Positions 1 through 9,280 of a stretch of DNA of 64,000 nt are shown here, one piece after another (position 1 is the stretch's first letter; each line of letters begins with the position of its first letter). This DNA comes from Parabacteroides goldsteinii. GTDB taxonomy: Bacteria > Bacteroidota > Bacteroidia > Bacteroidales > Tannerellaceae. The stretch lies in NCBI RefSeq assembly GCF_015550595.1, contig NZ_JADNBB010000005.1:124001-188000 (forward strand), in the 5' to 3' direction. The notes under the pieces are model-generated. The model did no database searches. It saw nothing but the letters and a program-made list of their open reading frames with translations, and was not told where the DNA came from. Position numbers and translations under genes: made by a program.

Positions 1-1
1 G

Positions 2-991
2 AAGGAACAATATTATGTATATGCACAGACTATGAACGGACGTACACAGTATGGTCTGGTTGTATGTGCTTATGTCGATGATTATCTGCGAGGTAACATC
101 AAAAAACATGAATTGACCCGTCGTGATAAAGAAGAAGACCGTATGAAGCATGTTCGTGTGAACAATGCCAATATCGAACCGGTATTTTTTGCTTATCCTG
201 ACAATCCCGAACTGGATGCTATCGTAAAGAAATATACGGCGAATGCTCCGGAATATGATTTCGTGGCAGAGTTGGATGGATTTGGCCATACTTTCTGGAT
301 CATTGACGAAGATAAAGATATTGCTCGTATCACCGAGTTATTTGAAGCGATGCCCTCATTGTATATAGCTGACGGTCATCACCGTTCGGCAGCGGCAGCT
401 TTGGTAGGAGCGGAGAAGGCGAAGCAAAATCCGAACCATCGTGGAGATGAAGAATATAACTACTTCATGGCTGTTTGTTTTCCGGCTAATCAGTTGACTA
501 TTATCGACTATAACCGTGTTGTCAAAGACCTGAACGGACTTACGGAAGAAGAGTTTTTAGCAAAAATAGCTACAAACTTTATAGTAGAAGATAAAGGTAT
601 GGATATCTATAAACCGGCAGGTTTACACAATTTTTCCCTTTATTTGGGAGATAAATGGTATTCTCTGACAGCTAAACCGGGAACATACAACGACAATGAT
701 CCGATCGGTGTGCTTGACGTTACAATCTCTTCTAATCTGATTCTGGATGAAGTGCTGGGTATTAAAGACCTGCGCTCTGATAAACGAATTGACTTTGTAG
801 GTGGTATCCGTGGCTTGGGCGAATTGAAACGTCGTGTAGACAGCGGAGAAATGAAGGTTGCCTTGGCTCTCTATCCCGTTACTATGAAACAATTGATGGA
901 TATAGCCGATACCGGTAATATCATGCCTCCTAAGACAACCTGGTTCGAACCCAAACTACGTTCGGGACTGGTTATTCATAAATTGGTATAA
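2..991 (+). CDS. DUF1015 family protein, 5' partial
   Basis: The reading frame is open to the window edge, so the N-terminus is missing and the first in-frame ATG (position 32) is internal. The protein keeps the family's conserved segments, including RRDKEEDRMKHVRVN, YIADGHHRSAAAA and FVGGIRGLGELKRRVD near the C-terminus. DUF1015 is an uncharacterised, apparently soluble family; my recollection is that in Bacteroidetes it often sits beside serine-biosynthesis genes (serC, serA), but those would lie outside this window, so the link cannot be checked here. The HHR within GHHRSAAAA looks like a conserved polar site; no catalytic role is claimed. A hairpin terminator follows the stop codon. Family assignment is firm, function unknown. 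Confidence 0.85.
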   Translation, partial: KEQYYVYAQTMNGRTQYGLVVCAYVDDYLRGNIKKHELTRRDKEEDRMKHVRVNNANIEPVFFAYPDNPELDAIVKKYTANAPEYDFVAELDGFGHTFWIIDEDKDIARITELFEAMPSLYIADGHHRSAAAALVGAEKAKQNPNHRGDEEYNYFMAVCFPANQLTIIDYNRVVKDLNGLTEEEFLAKIATNFIVEDKGMDIYKPAGLHNFSLYLGDKWYSLTAKPGTYNDNDPIGVLDVTISSNLILDEVLGIKDLRSDKRIDFVGGIRGLGELKRRVDSGEMKVALALYPVTMKQLMDIADTGNIMPPKTTWFEPKLRSGLVIHKLV

Positions 992-1020
992 GAATAGGTA
1001 ATTTATATTTTATAAATAGA

Positions 1021-1066
1021 AATGCGGATATGCAGGAAATAGCTGACATATCCGCTTTCTTTTATT
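1021..1066. terminator. Hairpin terminator between convergent genes
   Basis: A 9-bp perfect stem (GCGGATATG at 1024-1032 with CATATCCGC at 1047-1055) is followed by a T-rich run on the + strand. It serves the DUF1015 gene and overlaps the stop of the convergent DUF4833 gene, so it may work in both directions. Confidence 0.7.
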
Positions 1067-1583
1067 TCTTTATCCTTTCGGTCACTTTGGTTCCAGTGGC
1101 TGTCGCTGTTCCTTGCAGTTCTACATATTCAACACCTAGCGGATTGCTCGGTTTGGTTTTGACATAGAGCGATTCGAGTTTTGCCTGTTGGTTGTCGATA
1201 GTAGCCAGACAAATATACTTGCCATCCTTCTTGCAAATAGTCAGTACTTTAGCGGGATAAGCACTTAATGTGACTTCTGCTGAATCGTCTTCTGTCGATA
1301 CAAGTTTATATCCGTAAGCCATCTTACGTTGGAAATAACTTAATCCGTTGGTTTCTCCCGGACGTTCTTCGCGGTTCACCCAATAGACATTAAGTGGTGA
1401 TTTGATATTTAGTCTGCCGTTCTCCAGATTAATATCATAGCACACTAAGTTTTTATTGGTACTGCGAGCGATATGAAAAAGCCTTTCTGCAGTTGGATAG
1501 GTGTCTTCATCCGGATTGGCAGCAGAAACAGATGCAGATATCATCAGGCAACAGGATAGGAGAATTATAAGTATATGTTTCAT
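1062..1583 (-). CDS. DUF4833 secreted protein
   Basis: A 173-residue protein with an N-terminal signal peptide (hydrophobic residues 4-20, cleavage likely after SVSA). The core carries FHIARSTNKNLVCYD, VYWVNREER and GLSYFQRKMAYGY, which I recognise as the DUF4833 pattern. Function is unknown; the protein is probably periplasmic. It lies 13 bp downstream of the WbuC-like cupin gene on the same strand, so the two are probably co-transcribed, with the hairpin at 1021-1066 as terminator. Confidence 0.75.
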   Translation of the reverse strand: MKHILIILLSCCLMISASVSAANPDEDTYPTAERLFHIARSTNKNLVCYDINLENGRLNIKSPLNVYWVNREERPGETNGLSYFQRKMAYGYKLVSTEDDSAEVTLSAYPAKVLTICKKDGKYICLATIDNQQAKLESLYVKTKPSNPLGVEYVELQGTATATGTKVTERIKK

Positions 1584-1596
1584 ATGTTTTATGATG

Positions 1597-2070
1597 TTAT
1601 ATCTTTATTTGGGATGATAGATAATCCAGATATTCCCTGATACTTTTTTCATCATCCGGTTCCGGACTCCACGGGGCCATGTTTTCCGGACTTAAAGGTG
1701 CGAAGGGACCCGGTTTTACTTCATAAACGACTGTGCCCGACTCCAGAACAAGCAGGCAATGCCATATACCCGGAGCGATCTCCGCACCGTATGATCCGGC
1801 CTTCGGATCGAGTAGCAGCTTTTCGGTAATATTTCCCTTTTCGTCAAAAAGGAAAAGCATCGCTTTGCCACGGAGAAGCAGGAATATTTCATCCTTATTA
1901 GGGTTGAGATGACGATGCGGGCGAATATAGGTTTCCGGTTCCATTGCGTTTAACAGTCGGTTGACCGGATCGTCCAGTTTTTCATGAAAATTGTAATTCA
2001 TGCGCAGCCGGGGTGATTGTTTTGCTCTGGCTGTTGTTTCGTCAAGTAGCTGTTCATTAATTATTTTCAT
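1597..2070 (-). CDS. WbuC-like cupin fold protein
   Basis: A 157-residue single-domain cupin without a signal peptide. Metal-binding motif 1 is visible as RPHRHLNPNKDEIF (two His, one Glu) and motif 2 as PGIWHCLLVLESGTVVYE. The N-terminal RLRMNYNFHEKLDDPVNRLLNAMEP is typical of WbuC-family proteins, first named in O-antigen clusters of enterobacteria; the reaction is not established. Here it is not in a polysaccharide cluster but leads a two-gene unit with the DUF4833 gene. It is divergent from the hybrid sensor gene at 2172. Confidence 0.75.
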   Translation of the reverse strand: MKIINEQLLDETTARAKQSPRLRMNYNFHEKLDDPVNRLLNAMEPETYIRPHRHLNPNKDEIFLLLRGKAMLFLFDEKGNITEKLLLDPKAGSYGAEIAPGIWHCLLVLESGTVVYEVKPGPFAPLSPENMAPWSPEPDDEKSIREYLDYLSSQIKI

Positions 2071-2114
2071 GTCGTAAAAGTTTTATTTTGAGCTACGAAT
2101 GTACAAAATAAATC

Positions 2115-2145
2115 TTGGTTGTTCTACTGATAATCCTTACATTTG
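2115..2145 (+). promoter_or_regulatory. Bacteroidetes-type promoter for the hybrid regulator
   Basis: A perfect -7 box TACATTTG (2138-2145) follows a -33-like TTGG (2115-2118) with a 19-bp spacer. It lies 27 bp before the ATG at 2172, which supports that start over an in-frame ATG at 2115 that would overlap the promoter. Confidence 0.7.
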
Positions 2146-2171
2146 CGCAGAACCTAAAAATCAACATATAC

Positions 2172-4910
2172 ATGAGGTCTTTTATTCATCGTTTCTGTTT
2201 TGTGATCTTTCTTCTCTCCCTGGTTTTATCTTGTAAGCGGGAAGAAAAGGAAAAGACTTATGTTGTAGGAGTCTCACAATGTTTTAGCAACGACCCCTGG
2301 CAAAAGGCTATGTTACTGGATTTGCAGGTGAAAGCCTCTGATTATCCCAACCTGAAATTAAAAATAAAAGATGCTGCAGAAGATAATGAGAGGCAGATTG
2401 CCGATATTCAGAAGTTTATCAAACAAAAGGTAGATCTTCTCATTATATCCCCCAATGAATCCAAACCTCTGACACCGGTTGCCGTTGAAGCATTTCGGGC
2501 CGGAATACCCACAATTATCATCGACCGGAAGATTGAATCGGATGAATACACAGCGTTTATTGGAGCGGATAATTATGAAATCGGACGCTCTGCTGCCTTG
2601 TTTGTAAATTCATTACTGAAAGAAAAGACAACAATTGTTGAAGTGTGGGGAAGGAAAGGCTCTTCTTCTGCCCGCGAACGTCACCAGGGATTTGTCGATG
2701 CATTGATAGGGAATGATGTTATTACCGTGAAAGAGGTGATGGGTGGGTGGCATAATGAAGAAACAAAAACAAATATTGCGGCCCTGGGTTCGTTTAACGA
2801 TATCGATATCGTTTATGCTCATAACGATCTGATGGCCATGGCTGCCCGGGAAGTAATTATGACGAAAGACCCGAAGGCAGGAGAAAGGATCAAGTTTATC
2901 GGTATAGATGCATTACCGGGCGTGGGGCATGGAATAGAAGCTGTCAGGAATGGATATTTAACGGCTTCGTTCCTGTATCCGACGGGAGGAAGTACGGCAA
3001 TCAAAGTGGCCTGGCAGATATTGACCGGTCAATTCGTGTCTAAGAAATACGCTCTGACGTCTGCCCTGATTGATAAGGGGAATGCCGGAACCATGTATCT
3101 GCAATCTGAACAGTTGACTAACTATCAGGAACAAATCGAGAAACAACGTAATAACCTGGATGAGATCTTTTCACAATACCGTTTCCTGCAAAACTCGGTA
3201 GCAATGATCCTCTTGTTGATGGGATTATTGATTCTGCTTGCCTTGTATGTGGTACATATCAACAGAAAGGTACAAAGAAAAAATCATGAACTGAAACAAA
3301 CGAATATCCAGGTCGAACATCAAAAGGAGGAACTGGCTATAGCCAATCGTAAGATTGAACAGGCAACAGCCCGGAAACTTCAATTTTTCACGAATGTGTC
3401 CCACGAAATAAAAACACCGTTAACTCTTATTTTGGGGCCACTGAATAAATTGTCGAAAGAACTGCCGGAGAACTCGCCATTAACCGATGATATCCATATT
3501 ATCAGGAAGAATGCAGAACGATTGAAGCGTGTAGTCAATCAATTGCTTGACTTCCGTAAGGTGGAGAGTAATAAAATGAATATGCATGTTACGCAAGTCG
3601 AACTGGTAACCTTTGTTGAAGAGGTAAAGTCCTATTTTGAGAATATGGCACAGAGTAAACAGATTAACTATTCTTTTTACCATGATATGCCTTCTGTACT
3701 TCTTTGGGTGGATACGGATAAAATGGAGAAGATATTGGCTAACCTGTTGTCAAATGCTTTTAAGTTTACGCCGGATGGGGGAACTGTAACCATCCGTCTG
3801 CAGGACCATGCAGGTTATGTGATTTTGTCTGTGGAAGATAATGGAAAAGGGATTCCTCCTGAAAACCTTTCTTCCGTATTTGAACAATTCTTTACCGGCG
3901 ATCAGAATTATATAACCGGAACAGGTATAGGTCTTCATCTTACCAATGAATTTGTCAGTATGCATAAAGGACATATCGAGGTACAAAGTACACCTGGTAA
4001 GCTGACAGTCTTTACCGTCGAACTCCTCAAAGGCAAATCTCACTTTGATGAAACCTGTACATTTGCTCCTTCCGTGACTGAACTGTCCAGTGGAGTAGCC
4101 AATCTGGATACGAAAGAGATGGAGGAGATTGTAAAGCGAACTTACGATTATACTATTCTTATTGCTGAGGATGATCCTGATATTGGCGCATACTTACAGA
4201 AAGAACTGAAACAGAACTTCCGTATTTTATTGGTCGAAAATGGGATAAAGGCTTGGGAAATATTACAAAGAGAAGATGTTTCTATGGTTATGAGCGATAT
4301 CATGATGCCGGAAATGAATGGATATGAGTTATGTAAGAAGATAAAATCAGATATCGCATTCAGTCATATTCCTGTAATCCTGCTTACTGCCCTGTCTGAC
4401 GATAAACAGCGTATGTATGGGATAGCCAGTGGGGCGGATGAATATATCCAGAAGCCTTTCAATATGGAAGAAGTTAAATTGCGTATCGTTAAGCGGCTGG
4501 AAGAACGGGCACGCTTACGGGATATACTTGCGCAGGAATTTCAATCGTCCGGTTCTTCGGATATGAAATTCGGGAAGGTGGAAAGTATGGATGAATTATT
4601 CATGAGTAAGTTCCTGAAACTGATAGAAGAGTCATATGCAGACTCAGACTTCAGTATAGAGAAAGCTAGCGAGATGATCGGGCTTTCCCGGGTACACCTC
4701 TACCGGAAAGTAAAGGAACTGGCCGGAGTAACACCTACTGACTTTTTACGGAATTATCGGTTGAAGCGGGCTGCCGCCTTGTTGCAACAAAAGGCATATA
4801 ATGTGAATGAAGTAGCCTATGCTACCGGTTTCGCTTCTCCGGCATACTTTTCCAAATGCTTTAAAGCCCTGTATAATATTACACCTACCGAATATCTGGG
4901 AAAAGAATAA
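2172..4910 (+). CDS. Hybrid two-component regulator, sugar-binding sensor
   Basis: A 912-residue one-protein phosphorelay. In order: a signal sequence with a lipobox-like LVLSC (Cys 21), a type-1 periplasmic binding domain (about 30-320) resembling ribose-binding proteins, one membrane span (about 345-366), a coiled linker, a histidine kinase with NVSHEIKTPLTLIL (His 411) and the ATPase boxes NLLSNAFKF, VEDNGKGIPP and GTGIGLHL, a receiver with MSDIMMPEMNG (Asp 709), and a C-terminal AraC-type helix-turn-helix. This architecture matches the fructose sensor BT1754 of Bacteroides thetaiotaomicron, and the next gene is a fructokinase-like enzyme, so fructose or a related ketose is the inferred ligand. 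No SusC/SusD or fructanase lies beside it. I chose ATG 2172 because of the promoter just upstream. Confidence 0.9.
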   Translation: MRSFIHRFCFVIFLLSLVLSCKREEKEKTYVVGVSQCFSNDPWQKAMLLDLQVKASDYPNLKLKIKDAAEDNERQIADIQKFIKQKVDLLIISPNESKPLTPVAVEAFRAGIPTIIIDRKIESDEYTAFIGADNYEIGRSAALFVNSLLKEKTTIVEVWGRKGSSSARERHQGFVDALIGNDVITVKEVMGGWHNEETKTNIAALGSFNDIDIVYAHNDLMAMAAREVIMTKDPKAGERIKFIGIDALPGVGHGIEAVRNGYLTASFLYPTGGSTAIKVAWQILTGQFVSKKYALTSALIDKGNAGTMYLQSEQLTNYQEQIEKQRNNLDEIFSQYRFLQNSVAMILLLMGLLILLALYVVHINRKVQRKNHELKQTNIQVEHQKEELAIANRKIEQATARKLQFFTNVSHEIKTPLTLILGPLNKLSKELPENSPLTDDIHIIRKNAERLKRVVNQLLDFRKVESNKMNMHVTQVELVTFVEEVKSYFENMAQSKQINYSFYHDMPSVLLWVDTDKMEKILANLLSNAFKFTPDGGTVTIRLQDHAGYVILSVEDNGKGIPPENLSSVFEQFFTGDQNYITGTGIGLHLTNEFVSMHKGHIEVQSTPGKLTVFTVELLKGKSHFDETCTFAPSVTELSSGVANLDTKEMEEIVKRTYDYTILIAEDDPDIGAYLQKELKQNFRILLVENGIKAWEILQREDVSMVMSDIMMPEMNGYELCKKIKSDIAFSHIPVILLTALSDDKQRMYGIASGADEYIQKPFNMEEVKLRIVKRLEERARLRDILAQEFQSSGSSDMKFGKVESMDELFMSKFLKLIEESYADSDFSIEKASEMIGLSRVHLYRKVKELAGVTPTDFLRNYRLKRAAALLQQKAYNVNEVAYATGFASPAYFSKCFKALYNITPTEYLGKE

Positions 4911-4915
4911 CTCTC

Positions 4916-4979
4916 GTTACATCTATGTAACATCTGTGTATTGCTGTCGATACTAAATTTATTATGTAACGATTGTTAT
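4916..4979. promoter_or_regulatory. Candidate operator of the hybrid regulator
   Basis: A perfect dyad GTTACAT-CT-ATGTAAC (4916-4931) is followed 33 bp later by a weaker copy, ATGTAAC-GA-TTGTTAT (4964-4979). Both lie upstream of the sugar-kinase promoter, where an AraC-type output domain would be expected to bind. The assignment is inferred from position and symmetry. Confidence 0.45.
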
Positions 4980-4996
4980 CGATCTTGTAGCATATG

Positions 4997-5030
4997 TTAT
5001 TGCCGGTGCTTGTTCCTTCTTTTAGTTTTG
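4997..5030 (+). promoter_or_regulatory. Promoter of the sugar kinase gene
   Basis: A -7 box TAGTTTTG (5023-5030) is preceded by TTATTG (4997-5002) with a 20-bp gap, matching Bacteroidetes spacing. It shows the kinase gene has its own promoter downstream of the candidate operator. Confidence 0.65.
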
Positions 5031-5076
5031 CATCATCAAAAGTTAGAAAGCAATTTGAACAAGGAATATCTGCACA

Positions 5077-5955
5077 ATGGAACAAATGAAGCAACAAAAT
5101 AGAAAGCCGGTTGTAGTCGGTATAGGTGAACTCCTTTGGGATTTACTTCCTACAGGAAAGACTGCAGGCGGTGCACCGATCAATTTTGTTTACCATGCTT
5201 CCCGTCTGGGGGCGGAGGGATATGCTATCAGTGCCATTGGTGATGATGATAACGGGCGTGAGATATTGAACGAACTGGATAAAAATTCCATCCAGTATCT
5301 GATAGATAAAGTACCTTATCCTACCGGGACAGTTAATGTCGAATTGAAAGAGGACGGGATTCCCGAATATACGATTACCGAAAGGGTTGCATGGGATCAT
5401 ATGTCGCCTACATCGGTTGCTGTCGATCTGGCAGAACGTGTAGATGCTATCTGTTTCGGGACATTAGGACAGCGTTCCTTACAATCGCGTGATGCTATTC
5501 AGGCAATTCTTTCTTTTGCTCCGGATACGGCTTATCGTTTGTTTGATATTAATTTGCGTCAGCACTATTATGATAAAGTATTGATAGAGGAATCGCTTTA
5601 TCTGGCGAATGTGTTGAAGATGAATGACGAGGAGCTACTTCGATTGAAAGAGTTATTTGACTTAACAGGTTCTGAAGAGAAGATCGCTACCTGGTTCATG
5701 AAGAATTATAACTTAAGAATGGTGGTACTGACTGCCGGTGCTTCATACAGTACGGTTTACACGCCGGAAGAAATTTCAACGTTACAGACCCCGAAAGTGG
5801 AAGTGATCGATACGGTAGGAGCAGGTGATGCATTTTCGGCTGCCCTGATAATGTCACTGTTACATGGGGCGAAACTAAGTGAGGCACATCGGTATGCCGT
5901 GAAGATTGCAGCGTTTGTTTGTTCCAATCAGGGGGCATGGCCAGCATACGAATAA
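5077..5955 (+). CDS. PfkB-family sugar kinase, probable fructokinase
   Basis: A 292-residue ribokinase/PfkB-family enzyme that would phosphorylate a sugar with ATP in the cytoplasm. Visible are the N-terminal GIGELLWDLLP, the substrate-side GGAPINFVYHASRLG, and the C-terminal signature DTVGAGDAFSAAL, where the Asp of GAGD is the catalytic base. Length is normal for the family. It follows the fructose-type hybrid regulator and has its own promoter and a candidate operator upstream, as expected for a target of that regulator; this pairs with the BT1754/fructokinase arrangement in B. thetaiotaomicron. Substrate is inferred from context. A second ATG nine bases downstream is equally possible. Confidence 0.85.
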   Translation: MEQMKQQNRKPVVVGIGELLWDLLPTGKTAGGAPINFVYHASRLGAEGYAISAIGDDDNGREILNELDKNSIQYLIDKVPYPTGTVNVELKEDGIPEYTITERVAWDHMSPTSVAVDLAERVDAICFGTLGQRSLQSRDAIQAILSFAPDTAYRLFDINLRQHYYDKVLIEESLYLANVLKMNDEELLRLKELFDLTGSEEKIATWFMKNYNLRMVVLTAGASYSTVYTPEEISTLQTPKVEVIDTVGAGDAFSAALIMSLLHGAKLSEAHRYAVKIAAFVCSNQGAWPAYE

Positions 5956-6056
5956 ATTAAGGATGTTTCAATGTAAGATAATTATGTATAGGTTTACGTT
6001 TATGTTTTAAGGCAAAAAGATGGTTAGTTTTAGGTTTTTAATTTAGGTTGGTAAGA

Positions 6057-6085
6057 AAGGTCCGGTATCCTCCGGGCCTTTTAAT
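6057..6085. terminator. Terminator between convergent genes
   Basis: Stem AAGGTCCGG (6057-6065) pairs with CCGGGCCTT (6072-6080), with one wobble, around a 6-nt loop, followed by a T-rich run. It lies between the sugar-kinase stop and the stop of the convergent TolB-like gene. Confidence 0.75.
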
Positions 6086-7612
6086 TTAATGGTAAGTGAC
6101 GGATTCAGCCTGAGTTTGGTATATTATTTTCTTAAAGGTGTCCGGCATTATATTAATCTTGTCTGTTGTCAGTTCCGGCACGTTATAACTTTTCAGTAAG
6201 GTCATATTTTGTTCCGGGCTTTGTTGAGGTAACAGAAATGCCTTGTAGGCTTGTCCCTCCTTATCGAAGTAAGTAATGTACAAACGAGTATAAGAGCCAT
6301 CGTCCCTGCGCGAACTGAAAACGATCCATCGGCCATTGCTGCTCCAGCTATGATAACTGTCGGAATCTTTGCTGTTTGTTTCATCTAAAGGGTATATGGA
6401 ATCGTTCTCTAAATTCTTTACATATAGATCAGCACTTTTATGCCAGATATGGAATTGTCCATAATTGCTTTGTGTGAAAAGCAGGAACCGTCCGTCCGGA
6501 CTTATGCGGGGAACGGATGCACTTTGTCCGCGTGCGGAGCAATCCACTTCTATTACCGGTTCACCGAAACTACAGGAAGAAGAATCGAAGGGCAAGCTCA
6601 TTATATTGTAATGTAAACGATCGTATTTACGCAGAAAATCGGCAGTCGTTATCGACCCGGAATCTGAACGTAAAGTATTCAGGTCGGCTACACAATAATA
6701 AATCCGGTTGCCGTCTGGTGACCAACAAGGAAATGTCTCCAGCAAACTGTCTGTTTTGAATATATTCCTGACTTTCTTTTGTTCAATATCATAAAATATA
6801 ATATCCGAAGCCTGGTCTATCACTTCAACCTTCTCCCGGTTCATCGTATGGAAAGCCTGTCCAGTTTTATTAGAGGAGAACACGATCCAATCTCTATTCG
6901 GGTGCCAGGACGGATAGACAGCCCCACCGAGAATCGAATCATGACGGAAATCGATCTTCTCGATCTTTTCTCCACGTGCAATAATTGTTCCGCTATGATT
7001 CGTCCGGACATGAAAAAGCATGTTCCGTGTACTGTAATTCTGATAGTTGTGGCAGTTTACACAATGATTCTCATGGAAATCGAACGTACGGTTATTTTCG
7101 TAAATAGGCTGTTCCTCAAATGTAGTCAGGTTGCGTTGGTATAATCCCAATTGGCGATAAAGCGAATATCCCGGTTCGATCAGACGATAAGAAATGTAAG
7201 GATCGATATTTTCGTTGGCGATCCCGATTGTATAGGATGGATAGCGTACCCATTCTTTCCCGGTATTTGCATAGATTGTCATTTTCAGTGGCTCTCCTTT
7301 ATGCTTGCGAATAAAATCCTGCCAGTCTGGTTCTTTAAAACAGATTGAAGGCGTTCCGGAAGAAGATGCTTCCAACTGTGAATGTTTCCCGGCTAAAACC
7401 GCAACGAACTCTTTACCGGGAGAACGTACCAGAAAATTAAGCGGAGCAATATTAGGAGGAATGATGATATCTTTATAGTCTGGATAGATAGATACCGATT
7501 GCTGTGCATCTGTATAGGCAGCAGGTACTCCGGGTTTTGACGAACAGGTAGTAAACAGGCAAAGATACAATGCCAACGTCAGATTCAGTATGTATATTAT
7601 TTGTTTTTTCAT
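6086..7612 (-). CDS. TolB-like beta-propeller lipoprotein with CxxCH
   Basis: A 508-residue protein with a lipoprotein-type N-terminus (hydrophobic residues 8-20, Cys 23 in FTTCSS). The C-terminal half has several PD40/WD40-like blades (WHPNRDWIVFSSNKTG, WSPDGNRIYYC, ISPDGRFLLFTQS, WSSNGRWIVFSSRRD). Before them is a single CVNCH within HENHCVNCHNYQNYS, which fits a c-type heme attachment site. Relatives in Bacteroidales are loosely annotated as cytochrome c-related or TolB family proteins; the function is not known. It is translationally coupled to the DUF6057 gene: the stop of that gene and this ATG overlap as TAATG. Confidence 0.7.
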   Translation of the reverse strand: MKKQIIYILNLTLALYLCLFTTCSSKPGVPAAYTDAQQSVSIYPDYKDIIIPPNIAPLNFLVRSPGKEFVAVLAGKHSQLEASSSGTPSICFKEPDWQDFIRKHKGEPLKMTIYANTGKEWVRYPSYTIGIANENIDPYISYRLIEPGYSLYRQLGLYQRNLTTFEEQPIYENNRTFDFHENHCVNCHNYQNYSTRNMLFHVRTNHSGTIIARGEKIEKIDFRHDSILGGAVYPSWHPNRDWIVFSSNKTGQAFHTMNREKVEVIDQASDIIFYDIEQKKVRNIFKTDSLLETFPCWSPDGNRIYYCVADLNTLRSDSGSITTADFLRKYDRLHYNIMSLPFDSSSCSFGEPVIEVDCSARGQSASVPRISPDGRFLLFTQSNYGQFHIWHKSADLYVKNLENDSIYPLDETNSKDSDSYHSWSSNGRWIVFSSRRDDGSYTRLYITYFDKEGQAYKAFLLPQQSPEQNMTLLKSYNVPELTTDKINIMPDTFKKIIYQTQAESVTYH

Positions 7613-9135
7613 TAGTTGACGCCTCCTTTCATTAATGATTGATATTTAGCCATGTCAGTTTCATTAATTATATTTTCGCAATAAAAGTAATAAGGGTAGA
7701 AGTTACTATATTCCTTTCTTAATTCTTCAAAGTTATCCGGGTCGACAGAACCATTCCTGACGTAGCGGGTAACAAACTCTTTTACCCGACTTATCGTTTG
7801 CGGATTGATTTTGAAATATTTCAGAATATCAGCATTGCTGGTCAGGCTGTATAAGACGATTGCCTGTTCAACGAGGGGAGGTAATTGCTTTCCTGCATAA
7901 GGGCGGGTCCGGTTGAAAGTTTCCGGTAACATTTTTGTGTATAAGCAAGCAGCCAGTGATACTTCGAATGCCTGTAAATTCCGAGCGTTCGTTATCTGCA
8001 CGTTATATCCTACAAAAACCGGGGAGCGGTATTCCTGCTCGAAGTGATCTTCCATAGGAACCAATTCCAATATTTTACTAAAATAAGGATGGGTCATTAT
8101 CTTCTCAGGGTTAGCGACCAGAGGCATATATTTGCGTACAAACCCTCTTTCGGTGGGAACCTGCATCAGTAGATATAAATATTTGTTAGCCAGCACATAT
8201 TCCTCATTCAGTAATGAACAAAAGAACAGTTGTTTCAATGTATAGCAATTCGGGCCGTCGATAACCATTCGTTCCATTGCCTGATGATAGGCCTGATAGA
8301 GCAGTCCGGTAGCGAAGCAACAATCGGCCAGATATAGGTCGGTTCCGTCATCCGGCTGGCCACCGCGATTAATTAATCCCGGGTCTGGATACTGATAAGG
8401 GATCTCGAATAAACGGGTTAGTAGCTGGTTGGTCTGAAGGAGAGCGATGGCATGATAAGCGGCAACGCTACGGGTTGGATGCTTAGCTTTTTGTGCTATT
8501 TCTATCATACTATTCCAGTCTTGTTCTTGCATAAGACACTGTGATGTAGCTGTTAAACGTTCATTCTCTTTGCCTGTCCATCCATAAATATAGAGTGTTG
8601 CGAATAAGAGAACAGAGATCCCCCATGAGAAACGATTTGAAGGAGTTACTTTTGGTTTCTCTTTTTTTAAAAAGCATCTTTTTAAAATAGCGATAACTCC
8701 GGTACATAATAATAAGGCAACCGGCCACAGAAAGACAACCGAAGGTTCCTGCTGGTAATAAAGATTCGAGCCTTTCTGAACTAAATACCATATAACCAGA
8801 ATGGAGGGCAGGAGGGAAAAACATTCCCATTTCCCTTGTAAAGAGAAGATATATTTAAGCAGACATACCGTAGCGGTCAGGATCAATGAGAGTAACATTC
8901 CACCCAGTATGGGTTCATGAAAGGATAACAGTAGGAAACGTCCTGTACAAAGCGCTTCACCAAACGGTTGGTTCAGGATAAACTGCATAACCTGGCGGTC
9001 AAAAACAAATAAGCTATGTTGTTCCGCCATATAAAACATATCTTTATATAATATGCCTGTGAAAAAACAGAATCCGAAGAAGGATGATAACGGAAACAAT
9101 GGAATGGGCAATTTCAAAAAAGTCTTTAACATCAT
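7612..9135 (-). CDS. DUF6057 family membrane protein
   Basis: A 507-residue protein with about six predicted membrane segments in the first 190 residues (for example PLSSFFGFCFFTGILY, ILGGMLLSLILTATVCLL, PSILVIWYLV) and a soluble helical-repeat-like remainder with many aromatic and Ala/Leu residues (GLLYQAYHQAM, ANKYLYLLMQ). I recognise it as DUF6057; function unknown. It is encoded directly before the CxxCH TolB-like lipoprotein with a one-base TAATG overlap, so the two products are probably made together and may act as one envelope complex. Confidence 0.7.
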   Translation of the reverse strand: MMLKTFLKLPIPLFPLSSFFGFCFFTGILYKDMFYMAEQHSLFVFDRQVMQFILNQPFGEALCTGRFLLLSFHEPILGGMLLSLILTATVCLLKYIFSLQGKWECFSLLPSILVIWYLVQKGSNLYYQQEPSVVFLWPVALLLCTGVIAILKRCFLKKEKPKVTPSNRFSWGISVLLFATLYIYGWTGKENERLTATSQCLMQEQDWNSMIEIAQKAKHPTRSVAAYHAIALLQTNQLLTRLFEIPYQYPDPGLINRGGQPDDGTDLYLADCCFATGLLYQAYHQAMERMVIDGPNCYTLKQLFFCSLLNEEYVLANKYLYLLMQVPTERGFVRKYMPLVANPEKIMTHPYFSKILELVPMEDHFEQEYRSPVFVGYNVQITNARNLQAFEVSLAACLYTKMLPETFNRTRPYAGKQLPPLVEQAIVLYSLTSNADILKYFKINPQTISRVKEFVTRYVRNGSVDPDNFEELRKEYSNFYPYYFYCENIINETDMAKYQSLMKGGVN

Positions 9136-9190
9136 ACTAGCTTTAACGGTTAAATATACAAAAAAAGAAAGACTAGAGGTCTTTATACAT

Positions 9191-9230
9191 GAAAAGGGAT
9201 TATCCGGTAACGAATATCCCTTTTCAGATT
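9191..9230 (-). terminator. Probable terminator of the SPOR gene
   Basis: GAAAAGGGAT (9191-9200) pairs with ATCCCTTTTC (9216-9225). The T-rich side lies within the stem rather than after it. It sits between the SPOR gene stop and the DUF6057 gene start. Confidence 0.45.
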
Positions 9231-9280
9231 ATTAATAATAAGTAGTTTACTTATATATAAATCTTCTATTAATCACCCAA

